Source: Botryotinia globosa (taxonomy: Eukaryota; Ascomycota; Leotiomycetes; Helotiales; Sclerotiniaceae). Taken from it: a DNA stretch of 64,000 nucleotides. Under the pieces are notes generated by a model, which saw nothing but the letters and a program-made list of their open reading frames with translations, searched no databases and was not told the DNA's origin. Made by a program: the position numbers and the translations under genes. Of this stretch, positions 9,855 through 21,020 are shown in pieces (position 1 is the stretch's first letter; the number at the start of each line of letters is the position of its first letter). Location of the stretch: NCBI GenBank assembly GCA_014898425.1, contig RCSZ01000004.1:1054001-1118000 (forward strand). The letters run 5' to 3'.

Positions 9855-12427
9855 ATGCCAACAATAAAGTTTGGACAAGCGACAAGCACAATCTTTAATG
9901 TTAGTCGGACCAAATATGGAGAGAAGCGAGTTTATGTTCACCCACACGGTTATGCTTCTGCAGCTAGTGGGTGGTCTCCCACAGGCTACCTTCACCCCAG
10001 TGGCAACTTACAAAAGATGGAAGAGGAAGAACGCATCGAGGAATTCCAAAAAAAGAAAATGCGCGAATTTACGGTACGGGAGCTTGTCGATTTTGACATA
10101 GTTAGTGGTAGAATTCTAGAAGAAGCAGATCTTGATTCAATTCCAATTCATCCTATATTCTCACAAAACATGTGGGAGAAACTTGGGCAGAGACAACGGG
10201 AATGGATTCTACAAACGCCTGAACCGATGGAAGGTGGTCATTACATCATGGATAACCCTTATATATTGAAGGAAATGAAGCCAGTTCTCACATTGGCAAG
10301 TGCATTTCTTTCTGAAATGCATACTTTACCATTTGTATGTCCCCTCTTCCACGACTTTATGAGGTAGATCTTGTGAAGATGATTGATTGACTTATTTCTT
10401 AGTTGGATGCAATGCTTTTAGGACCTCGAAAACCGGTAGATCAAAGTACTTCAACAATTAAGTTTCCGGAAGGAGTTTATACATTCTGGCGCAGAGATCA
10501 AGAAATCAGGACGGCAAACGGTTCTATAGAATGCGAGAAGGCTTTTACTAAATGTTTAAAAGCGTTACAAGGAAGAATAATTTGGGGGTTTGCCTCGGGT
10601 ACCCTTCTGCCATGGGATGTCGCTCCTCAAAAGAGTAATTGTCTTGGTATCACGCACTTAGGTTGGGATAGTGATGGCAGATCAGTCATTTGGATATTTT
10701 TGGACATGAAGCTCTGTGATTTACTATTGAGGAACGATTTGACCTCTGCGGAGAAAGCTGGTGCCCAATATTACTTAGCAATTGTCATGATTCACGAGCT
10801 AACACATGCGATTGGTTATGACTTTCTCGACGATCCGAATATTAAGATGCGTGGCGATGGGTACGAACCATATTTCGAGGATTCACCTCAGTCCGAATTG
10901 GGTTATGAAATGGAAAACAGTGTGATTTATACCAACTTGGATAAATATTGAAATACTTGGCTAATCAATATCAGGTTTTTGGTGGTATCATCGAACCAGT
11001 CTTCAAGGCACCTGCAGCTCCACTTGCATATAGGATGGGTTCCAATTATCCCTCTTGGCTTCATATAGGCCAGCGAACTCCGGAAACAATCGTTAGGAAT
11101 CACGCTGCGGACTATAATGATGCGCTATATCTTTACTTTGTCCCGATTCAAACTTTCGAGGATATGAGAAAACTGAGCTTTTGGGATAATGTTATTCGGC
11201 GGGTAAGTTCTATTACCCACCTCTACCCTTACTACCGAATAGATTCAAGACTTTACTAACTTTTACAATTTGAAGTTTGGCTTCTCAGCAATTCATGCTC
11301 GGTCAATAAAACATGGGTGGGGGTCGCTAACTATGTCTCTATGGAGTGATCAAGATGAATACGGTGTTCCCGAAAGCGCGACGATGAGGACAGCTAGATT
11401 TAAGATCCATGAAGGGAGACAACAAGCTATGATTCAAGAATTAGCCAAATCGATCGCGGTGTACCGATTAAAACAACTTTCACCTTCAAGAAAGACAGCA
11501 CTCAAAGTTTTAGATGATATAATGGCAAGTGCATCAAAAGAAGAAGAGTTCTATGAATTCACTCAGGAGCAAGAAAAAAAGCTCACCGCAATACGTGAAG
11601 CTTGCATCGAGCTGCAAAAATCATCAAATGCTGCTGATGCAGGACAACGTGGTGAAGTAGCTTTACTGCTTATCCCAAAGCTCGAGCAAGCAATAGTAGC
11701 CCACAAAGAAACTTTTGTTCTCCTAGAAGCCTCGGAAGCATTTAGGCATGGAAAATTTCGAGATCGTCGCGCCACGCTCTTTCGCTGGAATGTCGGTACT
11801 CGTAGATTGCTCAATGATATACTCACCGGAGTGGACGAAGCACCAAATAAAGATGAGAATCTAACCGCAACTCTTGAACAACTCGCCCAGCTCCTTGCCC
11901 AACTCGAAGATGTGCGGTTGAAAATCTTTCCCCCATTACCTACTTGGACAATTGGACATGAATTTAAGTCCGAGGGAATCGCAGAATTAAAACAATGGCC
12001 CGAGAATTTCTTCGCTGGAGAACTTGCGGAATTGGATTTCATGTATTTTCTCTACACTGCAGCGTTAGAACCCAATTTGAGTAGATGCCGTGCTTTGGCA
12101 GCAAGTAGGATGGCGAAAAATCAGGGGTCTTCGTCGATATCCTTTTATTGTCGCTTTGTGTGCATGAATTTGGCGGTGGTGGGTAGTGATGAGTGGATGG
12201 AGAAGGGTTGGGAAGAGAGGAATCGAGTGGTGGAGGAGAAGTTGCAGTGGTTGAGAGCTATGAGAGAGGGTTGTAACGAGTTGTGGGCGGACACTTTTCA
12301 GGGGTGGATACAGTGGTATGAGGGTAGGAGGAGGAAGGGGGTGGATGAGAAGACGGCTGAGGAGGAGGCGGAAACTCTGAGGGAGAATTTGGAGATGGAG
12401 AGGAGGAGGAGGAGGGACAGGTTTTAG
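9855..12427 (+). CDS. Uncharacterised protein with HExxH zinc-peptidase-like motif
   Basis: Four exons join in phase 0: 9855-10334, 10403-10921, 10975-11202 and 11276-12427, for 792 residues. At about residue 291 it reads VMIHELTHAIGYD, the HExxH motif of zinc metalloproteases. About 30 residues on, a Glu-rich stretch SELGYEMENSVFGG could give the third ligand; its last part appears only after the third exon is joined. The region after about 460 is helical and charged, and the tail is Arg/Glu-rich (EMERRRRRDRF). There is no clear signal peptide. Similar HExxH proteins of unknown function are common in filamentous fungi, but I have no substrate to offer. The start is uncertain and an upstream exon is possible. 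Confidence 0.72.
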
Positions 12428-13030
12428 GGGATTAGGATATCGGGGGAGGGGGAGGGTGGCAAGGTAGGGTGATTTGTTGTTACACGAGGGTCTGTATGGT
12501 GGTCCTGGAAAATTGTGGGATTAAGACATGATACTTGGTGTGGTCTTTATTGTATGTACAGAATATTGCTGGTATGATTAATTGTAATTCGTTTTGTTTT
12601 TGGAAACTCCTCTTCTCGATTGTGTCTATTTTATGATTTCATTTTCTGTTTCTAGTTATTACTCTTGAGATAAATTATTAGTAGTCTCCCTTCCCTTAAC
12701 ATTCCGCTCAATTAGCGAGCTCTGTACACCATTTGACCGCGTGTCGATTTTTTGTCGCAAGTAGCCAAGTAAACATTATTTAAAATTAAAAATTTCAATG
12801 CAAGATCACCATCCAAAATTCGAAGATGATGAGATGGGATTGACTTCATTATAGTGAATGATAATTATTGCCTGTTGATTTCAGGATGAAGTCTTGTTTG
12901 TGTGAAATGTAAGTTTAGATTCATGTTGCTGAGGATTCGAGTGCTAGCAAAATAGTATCCCGATTAGAAGTTATCTATTCATTGAAATAAACAATATATA
13001 CAAAAACTCCTCGTACGTTTATTCGCTCTA
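12428..13030. other. Intergenic region
   Basis: AT-rich DNA between two convergent genes. Nothing coding is visible, and no further GH55 sequence follows the truncated gene to the right. Confidence 0.5.
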
Positions 13031-13485
13031 CTATATACCTTCATTCTCCTTCCCACTCTTCCTCTTTCCCCAATACCGCCTTCCTCTAATCCCTTGAGTC
13101 ATATAGTAGGGAATAATGGGAGATGAGATCAAGTAAGTTCCAGCAGAAAAATACACCACAGCTGGGGAGTTAGTAGCAGATGCACACCCAACTCTTGGAA
13201 TTCCTTCGACGTAGCGAGATCTATATGTAATTGCTGTATTATTTGCAGCTGCATCATCGGCGATACCATTGCCTTGGTTGTTAGTCAGTAATTTGATATC
13301 TAAAGATGCGACGAGTTTTTACCTGTGGCTTCAAAGTCCTTCACATTTCTGAACACTTGATCTGCAGTTCCTTGGGGATTGTAAGGAGCGACTCCCTGAT
13401 GGACAATTGTCTCATACCAATAAACTTGACCGAGACATGAAGAAATAAGACCAAAGAAGATCCAAAATGAAGTGAAGGAAATCAT
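13031..13485 (-). pseudogene. Truncated GH55 beta-1,3-glucanase remnant
   Basis: Two exons (13485-13323 and 13272-13031) give 134 residues. A signal peptide (MISFTSFWIFFGLISSCLG) is followed by YWYETIVHQGVAPYNPQGTA, VFRNVKDFEATGNGIADDAA and PAVVYFSAGTYLISSPII. These match the start of GH55 exo-beta-1,3-glucanases, which normally run to about 750-800 residues with two pectate-lyase-like beta-helices. Here the similarity stops after YYMTQ. A short basic tail (GIRGRRYWGKRKSGKE) and a TAG follow. The deletion removes the catalytic region, so the product cannot be a working glucanase. It still has a TATA box, an intact intron and a clean frame, so it may still be transcribed or translated. Confidence 0.8.
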
Positions 13486-15081
13486 ATTCAAAAGATGGTA
13501 TATACAAAAGGAGTGATGGTTGGTTGTGCAAAAGAATGGATGTAGCAAAGTAGCAGATGAAGCTTTTATATAGGAGAAGACCGGTACCATGAGCACTCAG
13601 ATATGTTCCATCTTCGATTGATTGCCTGGAAACACAACAGAATCTTGATGCCAAATCACTCGGTTCGCCCCTAGATAATTACTTCGAGAGCTGCAACAAT
13701 CAGCATGAGGCCCTTTTGATACATGGCACATGTAGCGATAGAAAATATGATTTTCAGATGGCCTGAGCATAGTAAAAAGGATATTCAGCTACCGGAGATG
13801 AGTATGGGAAAGATCGTGGGGTCAAGGAAGAGATCGATAGAAGAAACTGGGGAAGAAGGAAAGGCACATGCCTTCATGAAACAATACTTCGGTGTCCGCC
13901 GTCCGGTAACGTTTCATTATTCGAGAAGCTCATCTCTTTCTTGTCTTCAGAAGTCATTGATATTTTCATGCCTGCCCTCCAGAGGAGATGAAAGGAAAAG
14001 ATTGACAGTGAACAGGTAGTTAAACTCAGGAAAAGGAGTCTATCGGGGAATAACAATTTGAATTCAATCTTCAGGTCTTCTTAAACACGGTACTCGACCT
14101 GAAATTTGAAGGTTATATTCGACATCTGGTGATAGTAGTACAAGGTATTACCATCCCAGGCTTCTCGGCGCATGATCGGACAAGATGATTGAATTAACAA
14201 GGTCTCCCGAGGTCTATCCAACTCCTGGAGACATACTCTATCTAGGCATCGGGTAGAATATTTGTTTAGGCGGCATGTTGGGACCTCCATGGTGGATATC
14301 ATAAGATGAGATGGGCTCGGATGGGACAAAATGGGATGAAAGTTTTTCCGAGTAACCTTAAGGTTACCGAGCCAAGAAACATTCAAATAGCGATTCTCAT
14401 TTGCGGGGTAAAAGGGGGGTGGGTATAAGAGCCTTGTTGAAAATCTCGGGCCTTTTCAAATCGCACATTCTGTTCCTGCGCCTTCATGCCACGGCTTACA
14501 AACTTGGAATTCCAATCTTCGATCTGTTTCAATGACACCCGCTGAAAAAGCTTAGCCAAAAGCCAGCCAGCGTTGCATGTTTCGGAAAGTAATCGCTTTT
14601 CTGAATCAACGATACCGTGTTACGCGCAAGCTCGAATCGCGCCATGACGGACGAGTAGGTCTATTTGACAAAGGCACATGATCAAATCAGAATTACTCCA
14701 GAGGAAGGTCGTACCTAGGCATTTCTTTCCCACGAATGAAACCTCTGCAAGGCTATCTGCAGGGTATAACCTCAGTGAAGCCGATGGATGTCATTCATGC
14801 AGTTCAAAACATGTGTAAAAGCAGATGTTGCTATACTAGACCCTTCCTGTTGATGGATAAGGATTGCCTCGAAAGTATAATTTTCAAAGTTCAAAGTTCA
14901 AAGTTTCGACTTGGTGGTTGTATTCATCATATGGGCGATGCATGCATAACAATGTAAGCACATGCTATGAGGTTTCATACTTAGAGGGTGACACGGATCA
15001 CATTTCCATTTCCTCTGTGATTTTCTAGATTTCTACATTGATTCATACCCAATGGATGAAAATGAGTAAAATTAATGGTAA
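13486..15081. other. Intergenic region
   Basis: About 1.6 kb with no recognisable gene. The plus frame at 13723-14019 and minus frame at 14081-14386 show no domain or plausible splice continuation. Confidence 0.45.
13564..13573 (-). promoter_or_regulatory. TATA box of GH55 remnant
   Basis: TATATAAAAG on the minus strand, about 80 bp upstream of the ATG at 13485. This is a typical spacing for a regulated fungal secreted-enzyme gene. Confidence 0.5.
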
Positions 15082-16203
15082 TCAGATAAAAACTCTCGAA
15101 AATTCTCCCAATGCCATTATCGCCATAGCCTGTCCATATGGCATACTTGTCCTATCAATATCAATGTAATGCTGTAAGGTATGGCCCATTGCTGTCCCGA
15201 AACTGACATCTATTAACTCTCCTTGATCATTAACTTTTCCCAGCACAGCTTTTATGGCTTTAATCGCACAATTCTGATACTCCTCCCCTTCTATATATCG
15301 CATTCTTAATGCTTTCAGTATACCATATGCAAATCCAGCTGTAGCAGAACTTTCAACATAAGATCCTGTATCTGCAGATTGATCCAGAAGGGTACGCCAC
15401 AAGCCATCGTCTTCTTGATATTGAACCAATGCTTGACACTGCGCTTCCAGGGTATCGATGAGATGAATACGGAATGAATCATTGCTTGGCAAGTCGAGCA
15501 ATTCCAACATTTCTGGAATGACAATTGTTAACCACGAGTTACCTCTTGCCCACAAAGCCTTTGCAAAATTATGTCCTCCATCTGCAAAAGTCCATCCATG
15601 AAAGAATAATCCGGTCTTGGAATCAAAAAGATATTTGATATGGAGGAGAAACTGCCTCTTCGCTTCCTCCACATAATGAGGTCGATTTAAGACTTTCCCA
15701 ATCTTCGCTAATGGGAGAACCGTCATCATTAGTGTATCGTCCCACAATTCTTGAGCGTTGGTCGAGTTATATGTCATGTGTGACATTCCACCATATTTTG
15801 TTCGTGGAAGCTCATACATTGCCCATTCTGCCCAGTTCTCTAACCATGGCAAGAACTTATTAACCTTTTTCTCTTCATACACGTACGCTAGCGTCAACAT
15901 TGCGGCTACTGTGTTGATATTCTTGGTAGTTCCTCCTTCATCAAAACGAGTTTGAAACCACTTTTCGATAATCTCCAAGGAGTCTTGAGAGCCGGTGAGA
16001 CAATGATCTTTCCAAAGACCGTAAAGTCCAATACCATGCGTCCACTCCCATCCTTGCCATCCTTTGGTGTCTATGACTCTGCCGTCTTCTAATTTCAATA
16101 GAAATTTCCCTGATTCATCCTTGATATGAACCATTTGAAAAATCAAGGAGTCGATGGCCTTTCGAACATCGCTCGAAGCAACATTGTAAATTTCTTGCGG
16201 CAT
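15082..16203 (-). CDS. GH105 unsaturated rhamnogalacturonyl/glucuronyl hydrolase (YteR-like), intracellular
   Basis: Single-exon protein of 373 residues starting MPQEIYNVASSDV. GH105 enzymes remove the unsaturated uronic acid left by pectin lyases from the non-reducing end of oligosaccharides. The (alpha/alpha)6-barrel is seen as repeated hairpins with family motifs GWEWTHGIGLYGLW (about 51-64), YGGMSHMTY, ELWDDTLMM (WDDT at 154-157 with the likely catalytic Asp), WARGNSWL (218-225) and SSATAGFAYGILKALR. It has no signal peptide, so it should act on imported oligomers. Upstream Leu codons extend the open frame, but 16203 is the first ATG. Neighbours show no pectin cluster. Confidence 0.92.
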   Translation of the reverse strand: MPQEIYNVASSDVRKAIDSLIFQMVHIKDESGKFLLKLEDGRVIDTKGWQGWEWTHGIGLYGLWKDHCLTGSQDSLEIIEKWFQTRFDEGGTTKNINTVAAMLTLAYVYEEKKVNKFLPWLENWAEWAMYELPRTKYGGMSHMTYNSTNAQELWDDTLMMTVLPLAKIGKVLNRPHYVEEAKRQFLLHIKYLFDSKTGLFFHGWTFADGGHNFAKALWARGNSWLTIVIPEMLELLDLPSNDSFRIHLIDTLEAQCQALVQYQEDDGLWRTLLDQSADTGSYVESSATAGFAYGILKALRMRYIEGEEYQNCAIKAIKAVLGKVNDQGELIDVSFGTAMGHTLQHYIDIDRTSMPYGQAMAIMALGEFSRVFI

Positions 16204-17142
16204 TTTTGTCTCGATTGTATTGAAATCAATGGGGTTTGAATTCTCTGGACTTGACAATTCTCACTCCTTCCACTCATAATATATCAAGGTACCTACTCTT
16301 GAAATCCGGTATGATTTCTGCCGAACCCCGAACTGTCAGCCCTTGGCAGATCCCCCGCGTTTACCCTTACTAGTCTTTCACGTGATATTTCTTACTATGT
16401 ACTGCTTTACACAACGGGAACCACCGAGCCACCCCACCCACCTCTGTTTGTTGCTCGCTTCTTCGCCTGATCATTAAATTGAGTTCATCACAAGCCCAGC
16501 TCTTGATACGATATATTGCATCGTGCATATATGGCATCAACATTAAATACCCAATGCAAGTTGCCATTGCTATCCATTGAGATCCAGCTCATGCTTTCCG
16601 AGTTTTACTTGAATCAATACCAATATGTTTCTATTGCAATTTCTTGAAATCCACATGGTGGATTCAGTCCAATTCGTTCGGGTAGCCACAGCAATTTGAG
16701 CTCGTTTGCCCAATTTGAAAGACATAGTTTTTGCTTTACTGTCGGTATGGGAGGCGCAGTCTTCTGCCACAAGTACCTGCTGGAGTCGCCGAGGAAGTTG
16801 ATTCAACGGAGTGAGGCATTGCTTGTTGAATAGCTTTGCTTTGGTAACAAATCAAACGACTTCACCTCGGAGAAGCACACTGGAGCTTACGACGTGGTTT
16901 CCAAACTCGTACCGGGTGTCGAAAAAGAAAATCTGACATAACCATTCAGGTATCATGCCAAGGAATTTACGGGAAGCAGCATTAGGATGTATACAGTGAC
17001 CCAAAAGTCCATCCTCGCCATATCTTTGAAGTATAGTTTGTGTCAGATTTAAATTTTCTCTCGAGACTGTGGGCTGAAAGTGTCACCTGTATTCGAAGAG
17101 CAATAATCATCTTAACCATCTTCAGTATTCGATGCGATCACG
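16204..17142. other. Upstream region of GH105 and coiled-coil genes
   Basis: Contains the GH105 promoter and, further right, an unrecognised spliced minus-strand coding piece described separately. Nothing else is clear. Confidence 0.4.
16570..17072 (-). CDS. Unrecognised spliced coding piece (5' end not found)
   Basis: On the minus strand an open exon from about 17072 to 16891 reads LTQTILQRYGEDGLLGHCI and IPEWLCQIFFFDTRYEFGNH. It ends at a good donor (GTAAGC). A 69-bp intron (16890-16822) joins in phase 0 to a second exon reading QCLTPLNQLPRRLQQ, which runs to TAG at 16570. The in-phase join and protein-like composition suggest a real or recently dead gene. No ATG in frame precedes it, and the plus-strand gene starts only 70 bp further on. 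I do not recognise the family. It may be a fragment. Confidence 0.38.
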
Positions 17143-20100
17143 ATGTCACAGCTACATTCAAACGCTCAGTTAGCAGATGAGATGGAAAGTCTCCAAACCA
17201 GGAGATTGGCAATCAAAGTTCATGAGCAATTACTTCCTTTAAAAAGTAGGTCTTTATCATAGCCCTCGCTTTTTTGACTCTCCAATCTAAAAGACTACGC
17301 TCTTAGTGAAAGCCATCAAGGAATTCTATGATGGATATGGTGAGGATATGTGTGGTTTTCTGTGGGAACTTTCAGATCCAGCTGATAAAGGGAGGGAATT
17401 GGTCTGGATTCCAATCAACCAATCATTGGTATTACCGTCCCTGAATGGATGGCAAACGCGCGCATTAGAAAGATTAGAAAAGAACTTGAAGGACGAGAAT
17501 CTTAATTTGAGTTGGCTGAAGACTACTAGACCGGTCAGCGTTAAATGTCTCAATTCTCTCCAATACCAGGACTACGAAAACGGTTTTGGGTTTTGTGGCC
17601 CTCGATTTGATTACAACTTTCGTGGTATACAAGATCGACTTCTATACACTTTAGGTAAGAGACTTGCCTAAGGACCCTCCGAACCGTACCAAATATCATT
17701 TCACTTGATAATCTCTCTTTCTAAGACAGTCACTAATTACAACCACACAGAGAGAGCTTGTGGTAGGAGTCTGCTGCAATCAGCAGCCCAGTCTGATCCC
17801 CGGAACGCACCTCCTTTTCTGAGATGGATCTTCTCTTGTTACCAGTTTCCAGTTTCCAATTTCGAGAAATGGACTCCTTCAGAGATCTCAGAATGCCATA
17901 AGGCATTGGATGGTGTCAAACTGCGTGTCGAATTTCTACCGGGTCCTGAGTGGGTGCTTCGATGCTTGCAAAGCTCCATATTCTCTAAGCTCTCATGCAC
18001 GACAGGTATATTCGAATAGAGGACCCTCAAAATGCTACTGCGGCTAATATCTATCCTAAGATTTGAATACCAGAAAGCGCTTAACCACAAATGATGCAAA
18101 GGAACTCTTTTTGCGAGGGCCCAAGCTTTCTGGATGGAGGTGGACTTATGAAAGCCGTCTTGTCACCCCGAGCCTTCTCAAGGCTTTACAAGATGTGAAC
18201 AAGAGCATCGGATCAGGATTCTGGTCAAAAGAAGGCTTGCTCGAATTCGACAACTTAATCGAGAAACGGAGGCTGAAATTAGAGCCAATTGATAGTACTT
18301 GCAGAGGTATGAAATCTTGGACTCTTTGTATGAATAGAGACTTTTTTTAACTTGAGGATAGATTTCGAGATAGGTAACAACAATATCGAAATTAGCAGGG
18401 AAACTCAAGATTTGTCTGTCCCCAAGAGAACACTCGCAATAGAGAACACCATGCCAATAGAAAGCCAGATCACCCAAGGTGTTGGCAAGAAACTTGTCGA
18501 CATTTCCAAAAAATTGTATGAAGAACTAGTCAGTCGACGTATATTGGAGACGAAAGAGTTTCTTGAGGAGCAACATACTGTCCAAATTACGGCACTAAAT
18601 TTGCAAATGTCGAAAGTCTCTGATGAACTCGCCAAAAATTGGATCATCTGTCATACAGCCAATAATGAGAAAGAAAAAGCTGCGACGGCACATTCGGCTC
18701 TTCAGACAAGGGTAGAGGTGTTACGTAGGGTTCTTGACGAATGCAATTCATATAGAAGAATTTTTTACTTGGCTAACCAGGACTTGTCTCAGCGCCTTGA
18801 AAACACGACTAAAGAAAAATATGAAGCGGAAGCCAATGCAAAAAGATGGAAAGAGAGATGCGACGCTAAACATGAAGCCATGGTCTGGCACTTGGGTATA
18901 TTGAACACAATGGTTAAAGACATCTCCGCACAGAGAATTGAGCTTGAAGACGAGAAAAAAGAGTTCAAGGAGGATTTTCCACAATTATGCGCAGGGAAAG
19001 AACTCGGAACGATGAATGTACAAACAGCAGGACAACTTATCGATCATAAAGTGGCTCTCCAGGACACTGGATCCAGTCGACCAGATGTTTTTACGGTTAT
19101 CAAGCAAGCCCACCTTCAAAACATTCTATTAGTCCGTGATGTTGAGTACAATCGAGGACTAAAAGATGGCCAGAGCACTCAAGTGAACGAGGGAAGGTTG
19201 CAGGTCTTGCGTGCTACTACAATTATTGGGCAGGAGTTACCAAGCTTGCAAAGTCAAGATAAAGAACAAAAATTGCACGAGAAAACTGTGGCAAAGGCTA
19301 CCGAGCTTGAAATTAAAGCATCTGATCGACCCAAACATCCTCCTGTTCAAGCAAGTTTCGCTCCCAAAGTCGTCAAATCCTTCAACGTGGAATACGAGCT
19401 AGGGCTGTTACCTCAATCTCCCGGTTGCAAAATTCTCCCTTCCAAATTGTCCGTATTTAATCATACATTTCTTAAGCAAGTCTACGGCGGTGACGCCGAT
19501 TTTTGGAACAACATGGAACTCGCAATGGAGATCAAGCCACCACACGACATGTATCAAAATCGGATTCTCAAGATACACAACGATTCACAACCTAGAATGT
19601 ATTTCGGGCGACGTCCAACCATCGGGCAACATGGTGCTCTTTTACTCATTCAAGGTCTTGACGTCAATTCCCTTGGTATTGAGTCTATACCAACAAAGGG
19701 ACACCCGACATATCTTAACACGGTTCAAGGCCATGCAATGTATGTTGGAAATTACACGGTGACCAAACAACATATGAACCATGGTTCCGAACATCTTTTC
19801 GGACTTGAGTTTATAGACTACTTGTTGAAAAATGAATCTAACACCCAAAGATTTATAAAATGGGTTCAGAAAGAGAATGGTCATGGTTGGACTACCACGA
19901 CTATTGAACTGAATCAATTGATCGCAGCATTCAAAAAGGGTACTATTCGAACGAGCTGGGCGGTACTCGAATTCGTAGGATTCGATCTAGAACATTACGA
20001 AGGATTACTAGAAAGATATGTCCAAATCCAACCGTTTTGCAATAGGAGAAAAGGTATCCCATTGAAAGACGTTCAGGGGGGCTTTGAGCATCTGTTTCTG

Positions 20101-20280
20101 AATGAGCTATTGAGCACATCGACGAAAAGAGTTCGTAATGTTGAAGACGAGTGGGAAAGTGAGAGAAAACGATTGAAATCATCTCAGCGAATTGAGATGC
20201 TGGAGCGTCTTTCGGCTCATCAGCCAGAATTCGTGGATAGTGATACTATTATCGTGGATGCTACGCCTAGGACATTGTGA
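17143..20280 (+). CDS. Large coiled-coil protein of unknown function (956 aa)
   Basis: Five exons fit: 17143-17245, 17307-17654, 17751-18005, 18061-18306 and 18362-20280. All joins keep frame (ATG made by A|TG at the first). The N-terminal part is globular (EFYDGYGEDMCGFLWELSDP, YENGFGFCGPRFDYNF, FLPGPEWVLRCLQSS). A coiled coil spans roughly residues 330-560, with runs like EKEKAATAHSALQTRVEVLR. The C-terminal part forms a domain with MYFGRRPTIGQHGALLLIQG, HAMYVGNYTVTKQHM and EHLFGLEFIDYLL. That domain vaguely resembles fungal DUF6697-type regions (a YVGxY pattern), which I cannot confirm. No signal peptide or membrane segment. Function unknown. Confidence 0.7.
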
Positions 20281-21020
20281 CCGCTTGGTCTCATAATATT
20301 TCTTGCAGGTCGCTTGATATTATCAAATGTTATATTTTGCGCGACGAAAGAGCTAGAACAATCAGGACGGGATGGGGTGGAGTTGTAATGTTAGTTGATT
20401 CTACTTGGTTAGTACCTGATGTCAGAGTCAGAGTACAAAGTGTGTTTGTTTTTTATCGAATTATTTGGGGTTTTCAAATGGTGTAACAGCGTGGATTGTA
20501 GGTGTGTTTAAGGTATGTTTGTGGTTTCAAGGTTCCGACGATGTGCGTGCGGGTGAGATGTTACTGCCTGTTTCTTCTACCTTTCTAGGAAAAGATAAGG
20601 GATAATAATATCTGGCGGCCATTAATTCCTATAAGTAGTATTGGTTAGAGAAATTGTCAAATACAAGAATACCACTCCTTACATCAAATAGTACCTCTTT
20701 TCGTGCGTTTATGCTTTGCTGCTTGAGCTGTAAGTCTTGGAGGTTTGAAGTTTTGTTCTCACCAAAATGTGTTTTGGAGCTATCAACATATCTACTTCCA
20801 TCCCTCTACTTCCCTCTATTAATTGAAAGAAATAAAAGTCTTCCTTCTTCGAGTTTTCATATTCTGTACGCATTCCTCAGTACTCCGAAACCACTATTCG
20901 CAATGTAAAATGTTCAAGTGATACTTAAAAAGATGGAACAAAATCTACTCGAACTGCTTAATCATCCAATCTATACTCCAGTGTCCTTTCTCCATTCTTT
21001 CTAATCCCCAATTTATCTCT
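20281..21020. other. Intergenic region between convergent genes
   Basis: Should contain the 3' ends of the coiled-coil gene and the acetoacetyl-CoA synthetase gene. Nothing coding is supported. Confidence 0.5.

Noticed and set aside
11563..12042. Minus-strand 159-codon frame
   Set aside because: Antisense to the last exon of the HExxH gene, with no independent signal.
13723..14019. Plus-strand 98-codon frame
   Set aside because: No recognisable motif and no plausible introns; treated as chance.
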